From NCBI RefSeq assembly GCF_030246865.1, contig NZ_CP126738.1, positions 3,286,001 to 3,350,000 of the forward strand: DNA of 64,000 nucleotides, read 5' to 3'. The notes below the pieces were generated by a model. That model saw only the letters and a program-made list of their open reading frames with translations, did not search any database and was not told the origin of the DNA. Both the position numbers and the translations under genes were made by a program. The stretch is from Microbacterium sp. zg-B96 (GTDB lineage: Bacteria; Actinomycetota; Actinomycetes; Actinomycetales; Microbacteriaceae). The stretch's first letter is position 1; each line of letters begins with the position of its first letter. This document shows, one piece after another, positions 17,351-25,056 of the stretch.

Positions 17351-18346
17351 TCAGAGCGGCAGGACGTGCGCTCGCGGCAGCGGCACCCCATCCGCCTTGA
17401 GCTTCGCGGCGAACGCGGTGAGCGAGTCGAGGTGCTCCCACCCGCAGCGGGTGAACGGCCAGCCCGTCGTGGCCGTGATCCAGTCCTGCCGCCACTGCTG
17501 CCGCTTGAGCACCTCAGCCGGCGTCCGCCCACCGGTCATCGCCGGGTCGGTGTACTTCACCAGACCGTCGAACTCCCACCAGTAGGCGACGTCCTCCAGT
17601 CCGGCATCCAATCGAAAACTGCCCCGGCTCGGGCCCGGCACCGACACCTGCAGGCGCGGTTGCGCGAACCCCAGCATGAGCAGATACAGCCGTCCGACCG
17701 TTTCGCCGGGACTCTCCGCGCGCCCGTCGGCGAGTTCGAGCACCCATCGCGCCTGGCGGATGCCGCGTGCGCCCGGCATCCGGAATACGCGCTGCCACAG
17801 CCGAGCGCGGAAGCGCTCCGCGGCATCCTCGTCGTACGTCTGCGTCTCCTCATTCCAGGCCACCCGACGCAGGCCGGCATCCGCGACGACGAGCGCCGCT
17901 TCCAGCCGCAGCGAGCGGATGGCGTCGATGATGGTGCGCTCGAGCGAGGTGACCAGCAGGCCGTCCACGAGCACGATGTCCTCCTCGGCCAGCGAGTCGC
18001 GATGGCGGAACACCAACGGATGCGACCGCGTCGCCGCCCCGGCGCGCATCGTGACGTGCACGCGCCGGGGCCGCGTGCGGAACAGCGGGAGGCCGTGGAC
18101 CACGACGGCGCTGGCATGGGAGAAGACGGCGCCGTCGGTGCGCATCGCACGCGCAGTGGTCGCGACGGCGATGCGGTGCTGCTCCTCGGCGTAGAGGGAG
18201 GCGTACTCCTCGGCGGTCAGTTCCCACTCGCCGTGGAGGCGGGCGAGCGTCCCGCGCGCGAGGCGTTGGCGCACCTCGTGCCGCGTCTGCTCGCGCAGGA
18301 GAAGTTCGGACGAAATCGGGCTGGTGGCGATGGTGTCGAGTGTCAT
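17351..18346 (-). CDS. hypothetical protein, AbiEi-like N-terminus with nuclease-fold-like C-terminus
   Basis: The protein has 331 aa. The N-terminal part (RHEVRQRLARGTLARLHGEWELTAEEYASLYAEEQHR) resembles the winged-helix of AbiEi-type antitoxins; this is followed by FSHASAVVVHGLPLFRTRPRRVHVT. The C-terminal third contains ESPGETVGRLYLLMLGF and DAGLEDVAYWWEFDGLVKYTDP, the acidic/Phe-Asp-Gly pattern of a DUF559/Vsr-like endonuclease fold. Proteins of this kind are frequent in Actinobacteria as solitary genes without a visible toxin partner, and none is adjacent here. Function unknown; the nuclease resemblance is by eye. It converges on livK with array B between them. Confidence 0.72.
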   Translation of the reverse strand: MTLDTIATSPISSELLLREQTRHEVRQRLARGTLARLHGEWELTAEEYASLYAEEQHRIAVATTARAMRTDGAVFSHASAVVVHGLPLFRTRPRRVHVTMRAGAATRSHPLVFRHRDSLAEEDIVLVDGLLVTSLERTIIDAIRSLRLEAALVVADAGLRRVAWNEETQTYDEDAAERFRARLWQRVFRMPGARGIRQARWVLELADGRAESPGETVGRLYLLMLGFAQPRLQVSVPGPSRGSFRLDAGLEDVAYWWEFDGLVKYTDPAMTGGRTPAEVLKRQQWRQDWITATTGWPFTRCGWEHLDSLTAFAAKLKADGVPLPRAHVLPL

Positions 18347-18432
18347 GCGCCGATCATGACCGGATGCCGGTCGTCACCGGGCGCGCTCAAGCCCGTTCCG
18401 TGGACGGTGGCGCCGGATCGGTTGCTGGGGAG

Positions 18433-18464
18433 GAATACTCGCTCGGCGACGCGAATACTCACTC
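18433..18464 (-). repeat. 20-bp repeat array C, 2 units, starting on the acyl-CoA ligase stop codon
   Basis: Two minus-strand cores (18453-18464 perfect, 18433-18444 with one change), 20 bp apart. The first, read with the gene, supplies the ligase's final Glu and TGA at 18459. Confidence 0.88.
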
Positions 18465-20063
18465 GGCGGCCGCCGCGGGGGCGGGCGTGAACTGGGCGAC
18501 GAGCTCGCGCTTGAGCACCTTGCCACTCCCGCCGAGCGGGAGCGCGGCGACCACATGCACCACCCGCGGATACTTGTACGCCGCGATCCGGTCGCGCGTG
18601 AACGCGATCAGCTCGGCCGCATCGATGCTCTGCCCGTCGTGCGGCACCACCGCCACGTGCACTTCCTGCCCGCGCAACTCGTCGTGCACGCCGAACACGG
18701 CGGCGACGGCGACACCCGGATGCCGCGCGATCACCGCCTCGACCTCGGTCGGGTACACGTTGTAGCCGCTCCGCACGATCATGTCCTTCTTGCGGTCCAC
18801 GATCGTGAGCACGCCCTCGGCGTACTTCCCCAGATCGCCCGTGCGGAACCAGCCGTCGACGACGGTCGCCGCCGTGGCATCCGGTCGACCGAGATACCCC
18901 TTGAACAGGTTGTGCCCGCGCACGACGACCTCCCCGAGCGCGTCGGGATCGTCGAGCAGCAGCACCGCTTCTTCGTGTTCCGGATCGGCGATGGCGATGT
19001 CGACCCCCCACAGTGCGCGCCCCACAGTGCCAGGACGGATCGGCTCGGCGAGCGTGTTCGACGACACGATCGGCGCGGTCTCGGTCAGCCCGTACCCCTC
19101 GTGCACATCCGCGCCGTACGCGTCGCGGAACGCCTCCAGCACCGCGACCGGCAGGGCCGCACCCCCCGAGACGGCGTAGCGCAGCGGCGGTCTGGCATCC
19201 ACTCGCCTGGCCGCCTCGAGCATGCCGACATACATCGTCGGCACGGCGGTGAACACCGTCGCCCCGTGCGCCATCATCAGCTGCAGCGCGTCGTCGGCGT
19301 CGAACCGCGGCAGCAGGATGATCGATGCCCCTGCGCGGAACGCCACGTTCATCACGGCCGTCTGCCCGAAGGTATGAAATAGCGGCAGCCCGCCGAACAC
19401 GACGTCCGCGGCGCGCACATCGAAGGAGTCGATGAGGGTGCAGTGCACCTGTTCGACGAGGGCGAGATGCGAGCCGACGGCCCCCTTCGGGGTGCCGGTG
19501 GTGCCGCTGGTGTACAGGATCGTCGCCGGGTCGGTCGGACGCGTCGGGGTCAGCCGGGCGATCGGCTCGGCGACGGCCGCCTCGGCCTCCAGGCGCGGCA
19601 GATCACCGGCCGGCGGCGGAGTGTCCGGCGGCAGCAGTACCGTCACCACGGGGGTGCCGGTGGCCATCGCGGCGGGGAGCGCCTCGCCGAGCAGCGGTGC
19701 GGCGACGACGAACAGGTCGGCTTCGGCATCCCGCAGCACGTATGCGATCTCGTCCGCCTTGAACAGCAGATGCACCGGCACGACGACCGCGCCCAGCGCG
19801 AGCGCGGCGTAATACACGCGGGCGAAGTCGGGCACGTTCGGCACGATCATCGCGACGCGGCTCCCGGGGCGGATGCCGCGATCGCGCAGGGCACCGGCAT
19901 AGGCACGGGCCTGGTCCCAGAGGTCGGCGTACGTCGTGGTGGTCCCGGCGAAATGCAGGGCGGGGCGGTCGGCGTGGCGCCAGGCGGATTCGGCGAGGAT
20001 GCTGGCGACCGAGAGGGTCGCAAAGCCGGGATCGTCGATCGCGGGGTCGGGTCGGTGAGTCAC
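18459..20063 (-). CDS. acyl-CoA ligase (class I adenylate-forming)
   Basis: The enzyme has 534 aa. The AMP-binding P-loop is TILYTSGTTGTPKGAVGSH near residue 175. Further signatures are GYGLTETAPIVSSNT near 320, the YxxGD-like WFRTGDLGKYAEGVLTIVDRKKDMI hinge near 420, and a late Lys in GGSGKVLKREL. It activates a fatty or other carboxylic acid to its CoA thioester with ATP. It is the third gene after the phosphotransferase and acyl-CoA dehydrogenase, separated from the latter by 112 bp containing array D. Its C-terminal AAAAE uses a repeat-borne stop. Chain length preference cannot be read. Confidence 0.9.
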   Translation of the reverse strand: MTHRPDPAIDDPGFATLSVASILAESAWRHADRPALHFAGTTTTYADLWDQARAYAGALRDRGIRPGSRVAMIVPNVPDFARVYYAALALGAVVVPVHLLFKADEIAYVLRDAEADLFVVAAPLLGEALPAAMATGTPVVTVLLPPDTPPPAGDLPRLEAEAAVAEPIARLTPTRPTDPATILYTSGTTGTPKGAVGSHLALVEQVHCTLIDSFDVRAADVVFGGLPLFHTFGQTAVMNVAFRAGASIILLPRFDADDALQLMMAHGATVFTAVPTMYVGMLEAARRVDARPPLRYAVSGGAALPVAVLEAFRDAYGADVHEGYGLTETAPIVSSNTLAEPIRPGTVGRALWGVDIAIADPEHEEAVLLLDDPDALGEVVVRGHNLFKGYLGRPDATAATVVDGWFRTGDLGKYAEGVLTIVDRKKDMIVRSGYNVYPTEVEAVIARHPGVAVAAVFGVHDELRGQEVHVAVVPHDGQSIDAAELIAFTRDRIAAYKYPRVVHVVAALPLGGSGKVLKRELVAQFTPAPAAAAE

Positions 20064-20109
20064 GGTGGTCCTTTCATCGTTGAACGGAACAGCTGTACGG
20101 AACGGGCTC

Positions 20110-20201
20110 GAGTACTCACTCGCGACCGCGAATACTCACTCGGCGGTGCGAATACTCACTCGAGAGCGCGAATACTCACTCGCGGGCAGGAATACTCACT
20201 C
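20110..20201 (-). repeat. 20-bp repeat array D, 5 units, the first one translated
   Basis: Minus-strand cores end at 20201, 20181, 20161, 20141 and 20121, exactly 20 bp apart. The unit at 20190-20201 lies inside the acyl-CoA dehydrogenase gene and is read as (R)VSI(P) in another frame. The next unit, 20170-20181, supplies Glu-TGA. Confidence 0.92.
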
Positions 20202-21402
20202 GGGAGCGGAGCTGGGCGCGGCCCAGGCTATTGAGGTGTACTTCGTCGGGGCCGTCGGCGATCCGAAGGGTCCGGATGCCGGCGAACAGTTCGGCCAGCG
20301 GGGTGTCCTGGGACACGCCCGCGCCGCCGAACACCTGGATCGCCCGGTCGAGGATCCGCTGCACCGCGCGCGGCACCGCGATCTTGATCGCCTGGATCTC
20401 GGTCATCGCGTTGCGGTTGCCGACGGTGTCCATGAGCCACGCGGTCTTCAGCACCAGCAGCCGCAGCGCCTCCAGTTCGATGCGCGCCTCGGCGATCCAC
20501 TCGCGGATCACCCCCTGCTCCCCCAGGGTGCGCCCGAACGCGACCCGCTCGTTCGCGCGTGCGGTCATCAGCGCCAGGGCCCGCTCGCCGGTGCCCAGTG
20601 CCCGCATGCAGTGGTGGATGCGCCCCGGCCCCAGCCGCGCCTGCGCGATCGCGAAACCGTCCCCTTCCCCGGCAAGCAGATTCGACGCCGGCACGCGCAC
20701 ATCGCCGAACACCACCTCGGCGTGCCCGCCGTGGTCGCGATCCTCGTAGCCGAACACCGTCAGCGCTCGCACGACCTGCACGCCCACCGCGTCCCGCGGG
20801 ACCAGGATCATCGACTGCTGCCGGTGGCGCTCGGCATCCGGATCGGTCTTGCCCATGACGATGAAGATCGCCGCATCCGGATTCATCGCCCCCGTCGACC
20901 ACCACTTGCGCCCCGTCACGACGTACTCGTCACCGTCCCGCCGGATGCGCGTTTCGATGTTGGTGGCGTCGCTGGAGGCCACATCGGGCTCGGTCATGCA
21001 GAACGCCGAGCGAATGCGCGCGTCCAGCAGCGGCTGCAGCCACCGCTCCTGCTGCGCGGGCGTGCCGAAATCGTGCAGCACCTCCATGTTGCCGGTGTCG
21101 GGAGCTGCGCAGTTGAACGCCACCGGCGCCAGCCGCGGGCTCCACCCGGTGATCTCGGCGAGCGGGGCGTACTGCAGGTTCGTCAGCCCCGCCCCGTGCT
21201 TTCCCGGCAGGAACAGGTTCCACAGCCCCGCCTCCCGGGCACGCGCCTGCAGCTCCGCCACAATCGGGCGGAACCCCCACTGGTCGGGCGTGGCAGCCAG
21301 CTGCGCCTGCAGCACCGCCTCCGCCGGCAGCACGTGTTCATCGACGAATGCGCGCGCCCGTGCAGCGAGGTCGCGAGTGGTCTCATCGAGCGCGAAATCC
21401 AT
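20176..21402 (-). CDS. acyl-CoA dehydrogenase
   Basis: This FAD flavoprotein of the ACAD family has 408 aa. It has an N-terminal helical domain, then SAFCMTEPDVASSDATNIETRIRRDGDEYVVTGRKWWSTGAMNPD (FAD/substrate sheet) near residue 130, and a C-terminal helical domain with ERVAFGRTLGEQGVIREWIAEARIELEALRLLV and a QVFGGAGVSQDTPLAELFAGIRTLRIADGPDEVH ending. It oxidises an acyl-CoA to the enoyl-CoA. The longer, branched-chain/ACAD10-11-like form often sits beside an APH-type kinase, as here. Its start overlaps the kinase stop (TGATG). The final residues RVSIPARE come from a 20-bp repeat. Confidence 0.9.
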   Translation of the reverse strand: MDFALDETTRDLAARARAFVDEHVLPAEAVLQAQLAATPDQWGFRPIVAELQARAREAGLWNLFLPGKHGAGLTNLQYAPLAEITGWSPRLAPVAFNCAAPDTGNMEVLHDFGTPAQQERWLQPLLDARIRSAFCMTEPDVASSDATNIETRIRRDGDEYVVTGRKWWSTGAMNPDAAIFIVMGKTDPDAERHRQQSMILVPRDAVGVQVVRALTVFGYEDRDHGGHAEVVFGDVRVPASNLLAGEGDGFAIAQARLGPGRIHHCMRALGTGERALALMTARANERVAFGRTLGEQGVIREWIAEARIELEALRLLVLKTAWLMDTVGNRNAMTEIQAIKIAVPRAVQRILDRAIQVFGGAGVSQDTPLAELFAGIRTLRIADGPDEVHLNSLGRAQLRSRVSIPARE

Positions 21403-22436
21403 CAGAGTGCCTCCAGTCCTTGCCGGGCGAGTGGTTCCACCAGCGCGCCCATGGCGTCGAAGCCGTCACCGACGGTGTCGCCGGAGCGGAACCGGTAGTG
21501 GATGCCTTCGAGGATCACCGCGAGCTTGTACGCCGCGAACGCGCGGTACCAGCCAAGGGCGGGCAGGTCCACGCCGGCCCGGCGGGCGTACTCCTCGGCG
21601 AGCTCGTCGAATCCCGGGTAGCCCGCCGCCGGGTCGACGGCGCTGGGGATCGCGCCGCCGAACGCGTCCGGGAACGTCGCGATGTCCCAGTACAGCGCGA
21701 AGATCCCGAGGTCCACGAGCGGATCCCCGAGCGTGGCCATCTCCCAGTCCAGGATCGCTGACAGCCGCGGCGCCGGCCCGTCGACGAGGGCGTTGTCGAG
21801 TCGGTAATCGCCGTGCACGATCCCGGAGCGGCGAGTCTGCGGCATCCCCTCCCCCAGTCGTTCCTGCAATTCGTCGAGCGCGGGCGTCGGGCGCGACCGG
21901 GACGCGTCCAGCTGCCGTCGCCACGTGGCCAGTTGCCGGCTCAGGTAGCCGTCTGCCCGGCCGAAGTCGGGCAGACCCACGGATGCCGCATCCACGGCGT
22001 GCAGATCGGCGAGCGTCCGCACGAGGTCGACGCTCAGCTCCCGCAGTCCCGCCGGCGAATACGGCGCGTTGTGCGCGGGAGTCGACAGCACCCGCCCGGG
22101 GGCGCGCTCCATCAGGAAGAAGGTGGTGCCGGTGATGTCCCCGCCGGTGTCGTCGACGATGTCGATGGCGACCGGGACGGGCACGGGCGTGTCGGCGAGC
22201 GCCGAGATCACGCGGTGCTCGCGGCGCATGTCGTGCGCGCTGGCCAGCACGTGCCCGAGCGGCGGGCGGCGCAGCACCAGGGGGTGTCGGGCGCCCTCGA
22301 TCGCGTAGGTGAGGTTGCTGCGGCCGCCCGCGATCACGGTTGCGGTGAGGTCGCTGTCGGGGTCCGCGAGATCCGGGTGCGCGGCGGCGAGCCACGCCGT
22401 CAGGGCCTGCGCGTCGAGCCCCGGCACGTCGGTCAT
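21402..22436 (-). CDS. phosphotransferase family protein (ACAD10/APH-like)
   Basis: The protein has 344 aa and an aminoglycoside-phosphotransferase kinase fold. It carries VIAGGRSNLTYAIEGARHPLVLRRPP (nucleotide loop with Lys-equivalent Arg), the catalytic loop GIVHGDYRLDNALVD near residue 210, and the metal-binding SAILDWEMATLGDPLVDLG. In mammals and bacteria this family is paired with ACAD10/11-type dehydrogenases. Such pairs phosphorylate 4-hydroxyacyl-CoAs before dehydration, an established link that fits this overlapping gene pair. It is the first gene behind TetR-type operator site 3. The start is ATG 22436. Confidence 0.85.
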   Translation of the reverse strand: MTDVPGLDAQALTAWLAAAHPDLADPDSDLTATVIAGGRSNLTYAIEGARHPLVLRRPPLGHVLASAHDMRREHRVISALADTPVPVPVAIDIVDDTGGDITGTTFFLMERAPGRVLSTPAHNAPYSPAGLRELSVDLVRTLADLHAVDAASVGLPDFGRADGYLSRQLATWRRQLDASRSRPTPALDELQERLGEGMPQTRRSGIVHGDYRLDNALVDGPAPRLSAILDWEMATLGDPLVDLGIFALYWDIATFPDAFGGAIPSAVDPAAGYPGFDELAEEYARRAGVDLPALGWYRAFAAYKLAVILEGIHYRFRSGDTVGDGFDAMGALVEPLARQGLEAL

Positions 22437-22477
22437 CGTCGACCCCTTCCCCGCGCCGCACCGCGACGCCCCCCGAG

Positions 22478-22497
22478 CATACCGCCTGGTCGGTTTG
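22478..22497. promoter_or_regulatory. TetR-type operator, site 3 of 4 (phosphotransferase operon)
   Basis: CATACCGCCTGGTCGGTTTG, 41 bp upstream of the phosphotransferase start. It shares the CATACCG arm and the CTGGTCGGTTT half with site 2. Confidence 0.78.
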
Positions 22498-22513
22498 CGT
22501 CCAACCCTCGCCT

Positions 22514-22627
22514 GTTCGGGGCGCGTATCGGGCACTGAACCCCCGAATCCCCCGGTTCGGGGCGCGTATCCGGCACCGAACCCCCGAACCCCCCGGTTCG
22601 GGGCGCGTATCCGGCACCGAACCCCAC
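22514..22627. repeat. 41-bp tandem repeat, about 2.8 copies
   Basis: Copies begin at 22514, 22555 and 22596, a strict 41-bp period. Each begins GTTCGGGGCGCGTATC and contains a 6-7 bp dyad, GGTTCGG/CCGAACC, around CGCGTATCCGGCA. The block lies between the thioesterase stop (22654, minus) and operator site 3. The repeated hairpins could end thioesterase transcription. It is unrelated to the 20-bp arrays. Confidence 0.88.
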
Positions 22628-22653
22628 GGAACCCGGCTCGACCCCCGCGGGGC

Positions 22654-23067
22654 TCAGCCGAGCAGGTGCGCCTGTACCGCGTCGCGCACGTCGGTCGGAA
22701 CGGGTACGGGCCGGCGAGTCGCGGCATCCACGAACACGTGCACGAACCGCCCGACGGCGATGGGGTCGTCCTCGCCGGGGCGGAGGATCCCCAGCGCCCA
22801 CGTGATGCTGGTGGCGCCGAGCCGCTCCACCGCGATGCCGACCTCCAGAGGCTCGGGGAACGATGCCGGCGCGCGGTAGTCGCACGACGAGGCGACCACG
22901 AGCGCGATGGCGGGCGACGACGCCGGGTCGAGGCCGCCCTCGGCGATCATCCAGGCGTTGACCGCGGTGTCCATCGCCTCGTAGTAGACGACGTTGTTGA
23001 GGTGCCCGTACTGGTCGTTGTCGCGCCAGCGGGTGGCGAACGGGCGGCGCACGCCGTAGTGCGTCAT
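22654..23067 (-). CDS. acyl-CoA thioesterase (4-hydroxybenzoyl-CoA thioesterase-like hotdog)
   Basis: The hotdog-fold protein has 137 aa. The catalytic segment is RWRDNDQYGHLNNVVYYEAMDTAVNAWM near residue 15, the Asp-x-(N/D)-xx-GH pattern of YbgC/FadM-type thioesterases. SCDYRAPASFPEPLEVGIAVERLG gives the central strand. It would release free acids from acyl-CoA and so balance CoA pools in the surrounding beta-oxidation genes. It lies 15 bp downstream of the QsdR-like regulator and is probably co-transcribed with it. A GGAGGA ribosome site precedes the ATG. Confidence 0.85.
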   Translation of the reverse strand: MTHYGVRRPFATRWRDNDQYGHLNNVVYYEAMDTAVNAWMIAEGGLDPASSPAIALVVASSCDYRAPASFPEPLEVGIAVERLGATSITWALGILRPGEDDPIAVGRFVHVFVDAATRRPVPVPTDVRDAVQAHLLG

Positions 23068-23082
23068 GGGTCCTCCTGGGTG

Positions 23083-23724
23083 TCAGTCCGCGCGCAGCAA
23101 CAAGCGGAACGCGGCACGCGCGCGGTCGGCGCTGGGCCGGTCGCCGGCGATGAGGTCGGCGTACGTGAACGACTCCGACACTCGCACGAGCAGATATGCG
23201 AGGCTGTGCACGTCGATCGCGCCGCCCAGCGGCTGGTCGCCGAGCTCGGCACGCACGAGCCACTCCGCCGTCGCGACGTAGCGCCGCTGGATCTCGCTCT
23301 CCGTGGTGGTGAGCAGCCGCAGCGCACGAGCGGGCTCGCGGCGCAGGAACTCCCGGAAGTACGGCGCCTGGTTCAGATCGGCGACGAAGTGGGTGAGCAG
23401 TTCCGCCAGCCGGTCAGCACCGGTGCGCCCGAGTGTGGCCCGGTCGGCCTGCACGAGCGTCGGCATCGCGAGGGACCACAGCACCTCGCTCAGCAGCGCG
23501 TCGCGGTTGCCGACCCAGCGGAACAGCGACGTGCGGTCCACGCCGAGCGCGGCGGCCAGGCCACCCATGTCGATGCGGTTCCCGGCGATGAACTGCTGCC
23601 GCGCGAGGTAGAACGCGCGGCGAGAGTCGGCGTGGGATGCCATCCGCTCCGAGAGCCAGGAGGGGGCGGCATCCACCCCCACCGTCGCGATGGTGACGAC
23701 GGCCTCGGGCGCGGGCAGGGACAT
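23083..23724 (-). CDS. TetR-family regulator, QsdR type
   Basis: The protein has 213 aa. A helix-turn-helix is at about 30-75 (FYLARQQFIAGNRIDMGGLAAALGVDRTSLFRWVGNRDALLSEVL), with the RWVG-x-RD form characteristic of QsdR-like proteins instead of the usual YYHFxSK. The C-terminal domain is all-helical (QSDR_C-like). It is divergent from the acyl-CoA dehydrogenase/thiolase pair, and the gap holds a perfect 10-bp inverted repeat. It therefore probably represses both directions until a fatty-acyl or lactone-derived ligand binds. Confidence 0.85.
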   Translation of the reverse strand: MSLPAPEAVVTIATVGVDAAPSWLSERMASHADSRRAFYLARQQFIAGNRIDMGGLAAALGVDRTSLFRWVGNRDALLSEVLWSLAMPTLVQADRATLGRTGADRLAELLTHFVADLNQAPYFREFLRREPARALRLLTTTESEIQRRYVATAEWLVRAELGDQPLGGAIDVHSLAYLLVRVSESFTYADLIAGDRPSADRARAAFRLLLRAD

Positions 23725-23752
23725 GCCGGAACTCTATCGTCGACGGCGATGG

Positions 23753-23778
23753 ATGCAACATTCACAGAAATGTTGCAT
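23753..23778. promoter_or_regulatory. operator-like inverted repeat between tetR and acyl-CoA dehydrogenase
   Basis: ATGCAACATT, 6 bp, AATGTTGCAT: perfect 10-bp arms in the 93-bp divergent gap. It differs completely from the CATACCG dyad, so the QsdR-like regulator appears to control its own promoter pair. The AT-rich sequence stands out locally. Confidence 0.82.
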
Positions 23779-23817
23779 GATGGGCGGCACACCGGATCAC
23801 CGACGATCGGAGACGCG

Positions 23818-25056
23818 ATGGCGCTCACCCTGTCAGGCCCCACCGAGCGCGCCGATGCGCCGCCCGCGACGCGCCTCGACGCCGACTTCTACGACCTGCA
23901 GTCCGCGCTGACGGACGCCGAGCGGGCGCAGCTGGGCCGCATCCGTGCCTTTCTCGGGAACGAGGTGGCCCCACGCGCCGATGAGTTCTGGGAACGCGCG
24001 GAGAGCCCGCGGCATCTGTTCCCGCGGTTTGCCGAGCTGGGCATGCTCGGTGCCGGCATCCCCGAGGTCGCGCAGTACGACAACAGTGCGCTGTATCGCG
24101 GCTGGGTCGCGCTGGAGATCTCGCGCGTGGATGCCTCGACGGCGACGTTCATGGGAGTGCACAGCGGCCTGGCGATGAACGCGATCTGGGTCGGCGGCTC
24201 CGACGAACAGCGGGCACAGTGGCTGCCGCCGATGGCGCGCGGCGAGCTCGTCGGCGCGTTCGCGCTGACCGAACCGCTGTCGGGGTCGGACACCGCGCGG
24301 GGACTGCAGACCACGGCGACGCGCCGGGCCGGGGCTGACGGCACGGACGAGTGGGTGATCGACGGCGCGAAGCGGTGGATCGGCAGCGCGGCGTTCTCCG
24401 ACATCACCGTGGTGTGGGCGCGCGACACCGCCGACGATGAGATGAAGGGATTCATCGTCCCGACATCCACCCCGGGCTACACGGCGACCAAGATCGAGCG
24501 CAAGCAGTCCCTGCGGGCCGTCGAGAACGCCGACATCACCCTGTCGGGCGTGGTCGTGCCGGACTCGCTGCGGCTGCAGCGGATCGCATCGTTCACCGAG
24601 GTCGCCGTCGTGCTGCGGCTCACCCGCGCCGAGGTCGCCTGGCAGGCGCTCGGCAACGGCATCGGAGCCTACGAGGCGGCGGTGCGGTACGCCGGCTCCC
24701 GGGAGCAGTTCGGCAAGCCGATCGCGTCGTTCCAGCTCGTGCAGCACAAGCTCGCCACCGCGCTGTCGAACATCACCGCGTGTCTGGCGCTGTGCACGCG
24801 GGTGTCGCAGCTGCAGGACGAGGGCGCGCAGACCGACGCACAGTCGGCGATGGCGAAGGCGTTCGTCTCGTCGCGGATGCGGGAGACCGTCGCGCTGTGC
24901 CGCGAGGTGATGGGCGGCAACGGCATCACGCTGGACTACGGCGCCGCGCGGGCGTTCTGCGATGCGGAGGCGATCTACACGTTCGAGGGGACCCACGACA
25001 TGAACACCCTGATCGTGGGGCGCGAGATCACCGGCATCCAGGCGTTCACCTCATGA
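23818..25056 (+). CDS. acyl-CoA dehydrogenase
   Basis: The 412-aa ACAD starts at ATG 23818. It has VGAFALTEPLSGSDTARGLQTTATR and WVIDGAKRWIGSAAFSDITVVWAR (FAD and substrate binding) near residues 145-200. The late motif REVMGGNGITLDYGAARAFCDAEAIYTFEGTHDMNTLIVGREITG follows the glutaryl-CoA dehydrogenase-like pattern, with a catalytic Glu in YTFEGTHD. It oxidises an acyl- or dicarboxylyl-CoA. It is translationally coupled to the thiolase (ATGA overlap) and driven from the operator-bearing divergent promoter. Confidence 0.9.
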   Translation: MALTLSGPTERADAPPATRLDADFYDLQSALTDAERAQLGRIRAFLGNEVAPRADEFWERAESPRHLFPRFAELGMLGAGIPEVAQYDNSALYRGWVALEISRVDASTATFMGVHSGLAMNAIWVGGSDEQRAQWLPPMARGELVGAFALTEPLSGSDTARGLQTTATRRAGADGTDEWVIDGAKRWIGSAAFSDITVVWARDTADDEMKGFIVPTSTPGYTATKIERKQSLRAVENADITLSGVVVPDSLRLQRIASFTEVAVVLRLTRAEVAWQALGNGIGAYEAAVRYAGSREQFGKPIASFQLVQHKLATALSNITACLALCTRVSQLQDEGAQTDAQSAMAKAFVSSRMRETVALCREVMGGNGITLDYGAARAFCDAEAIYTFEGTHDMNTLIVGREITGIQAFTS

